From JAJKJG01 sp036386395 (GTDB lineage: Bacteria; Pseudomonadota; Alphaproteobacteria; Rhizobiales; Beijerinckiaceae), in NCBI GenBank assembly GCA_036386395.1, contig DASVVU010000167.1:1-23178 (forward strand): 23,178 bases of DNA, in the 5' to 3' direction. The notes under the pieces are model-generated. The model had not been told where the DNA came from, made no database searches, and was given only the letters and a program-made list of their open reading frames with translations. Numbering within the stretch: the first letter of the stretch is position 1; each line of letters begins with the position of its first letter. Shown piece by piece: positions 23,127 through 23,178 of this stretch. A program made the position numbers and the translations under genes.

Positions 23127-23178
23127 TCACGGCGCCTTGAAGAAGTCCTGCGTGGTGGCGACCTCGGCCGAGGCGAGG
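23127..23178 (-). CDS. ccoG: C-terminal end of CcoG/FixG (runs off the window)
   Basis: The last 16 residues before a TGA read LASAEVATTQDFFKAP. The call rests on position, because ccoG precedes ccoH in fixGHIS/ccoGHIS operons, and on the FixG-like ending ...FF(K/R)(A/G)P. FixG is a membrane ferredoxin-like protein implicated in copper reduction during cbb3 assembly. None of its iron-sulfur motifs are inside the window. Confidence 0.7.
   Translation of the reverse strand, partial: LASAEVATTQDFFKAP

Noticed and set aside
1..23178. CRISPR arrays, insertion sequences, transposases, integrases or attachment sites
   Set aside because: No regularly spaced repeats, no transposase or recombinase motifs, and no terminal inverted repeats flanking a gene were seen.

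Overview
The window looks like a high-GC alphaproteobacterial chromosome, most likely Hyphomicrobiales (Bradyrhizobium/Methylobacterium-like). The grounds are a soluble heme-PAS FixL with FixJ, a napEDABC operon, ccoG-H-I-S genes, a six-gene Mrp antiporter operon with fused A and B subunits, a secE-nusG-rplK-rplA run, and a dispersed-type palindromic repeat. This placement rests on gene content and remembered family features, not on a database search.

Layout. Bases 1-1794 hold a translation/transcription block on the minus strand (secE, nusG, rplK, start of rplA) with a promoter upstream of secE and a mosaic palindromic element between nusG and rplK. Bases 1848-4052 hold an unrecognised basic protein, a small membrane protein and a tandem universal stress protein gene broken by two one-base frameshifts. 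Bases 4059-10091 are one tightly overlapping minus-strand Na+(K+)/H+ antiporter operon (mnhA/B fusion, C, D, E, F, G), preceded by an Rnk-type regulator at 10268-10663. A 713-base stretch (10664-11376) has no gene I can support.

Bases 11377-23178 form an oxygen/nitrate respiration island. A CRP/FNR-family regulator (minus) and napEDABC plus a DUF4142 gene (plus) diverge around a perfect TTGAT-N4-ATCAA box. A universal stress protein gene (minus) and fixL-fixJ-receiver (plus) diverge around a second perfect box. Then come, on the minus strand, the cbb3 oxidase maturation genes ccoG (end only), ccoH, ccoI and ccoS.

Working together: FixLJ would sense oxygen, an FNR/FixK-class factor would act at the two boxes, and the outputs are periplasmic nitrate reduction, assembly of the high-affinity cbb3 oxidase and a stress protein. 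No fixK gene is in the window. I found no strong evidence of a wholly new system. The most interesting points are the DUF4142 gene coupled to napC, the stand-alone receiver behind fixJ, the CRP/FNR regulator without an iron-sulfur cysteine set, and the double-frameshifted stress protein gene.
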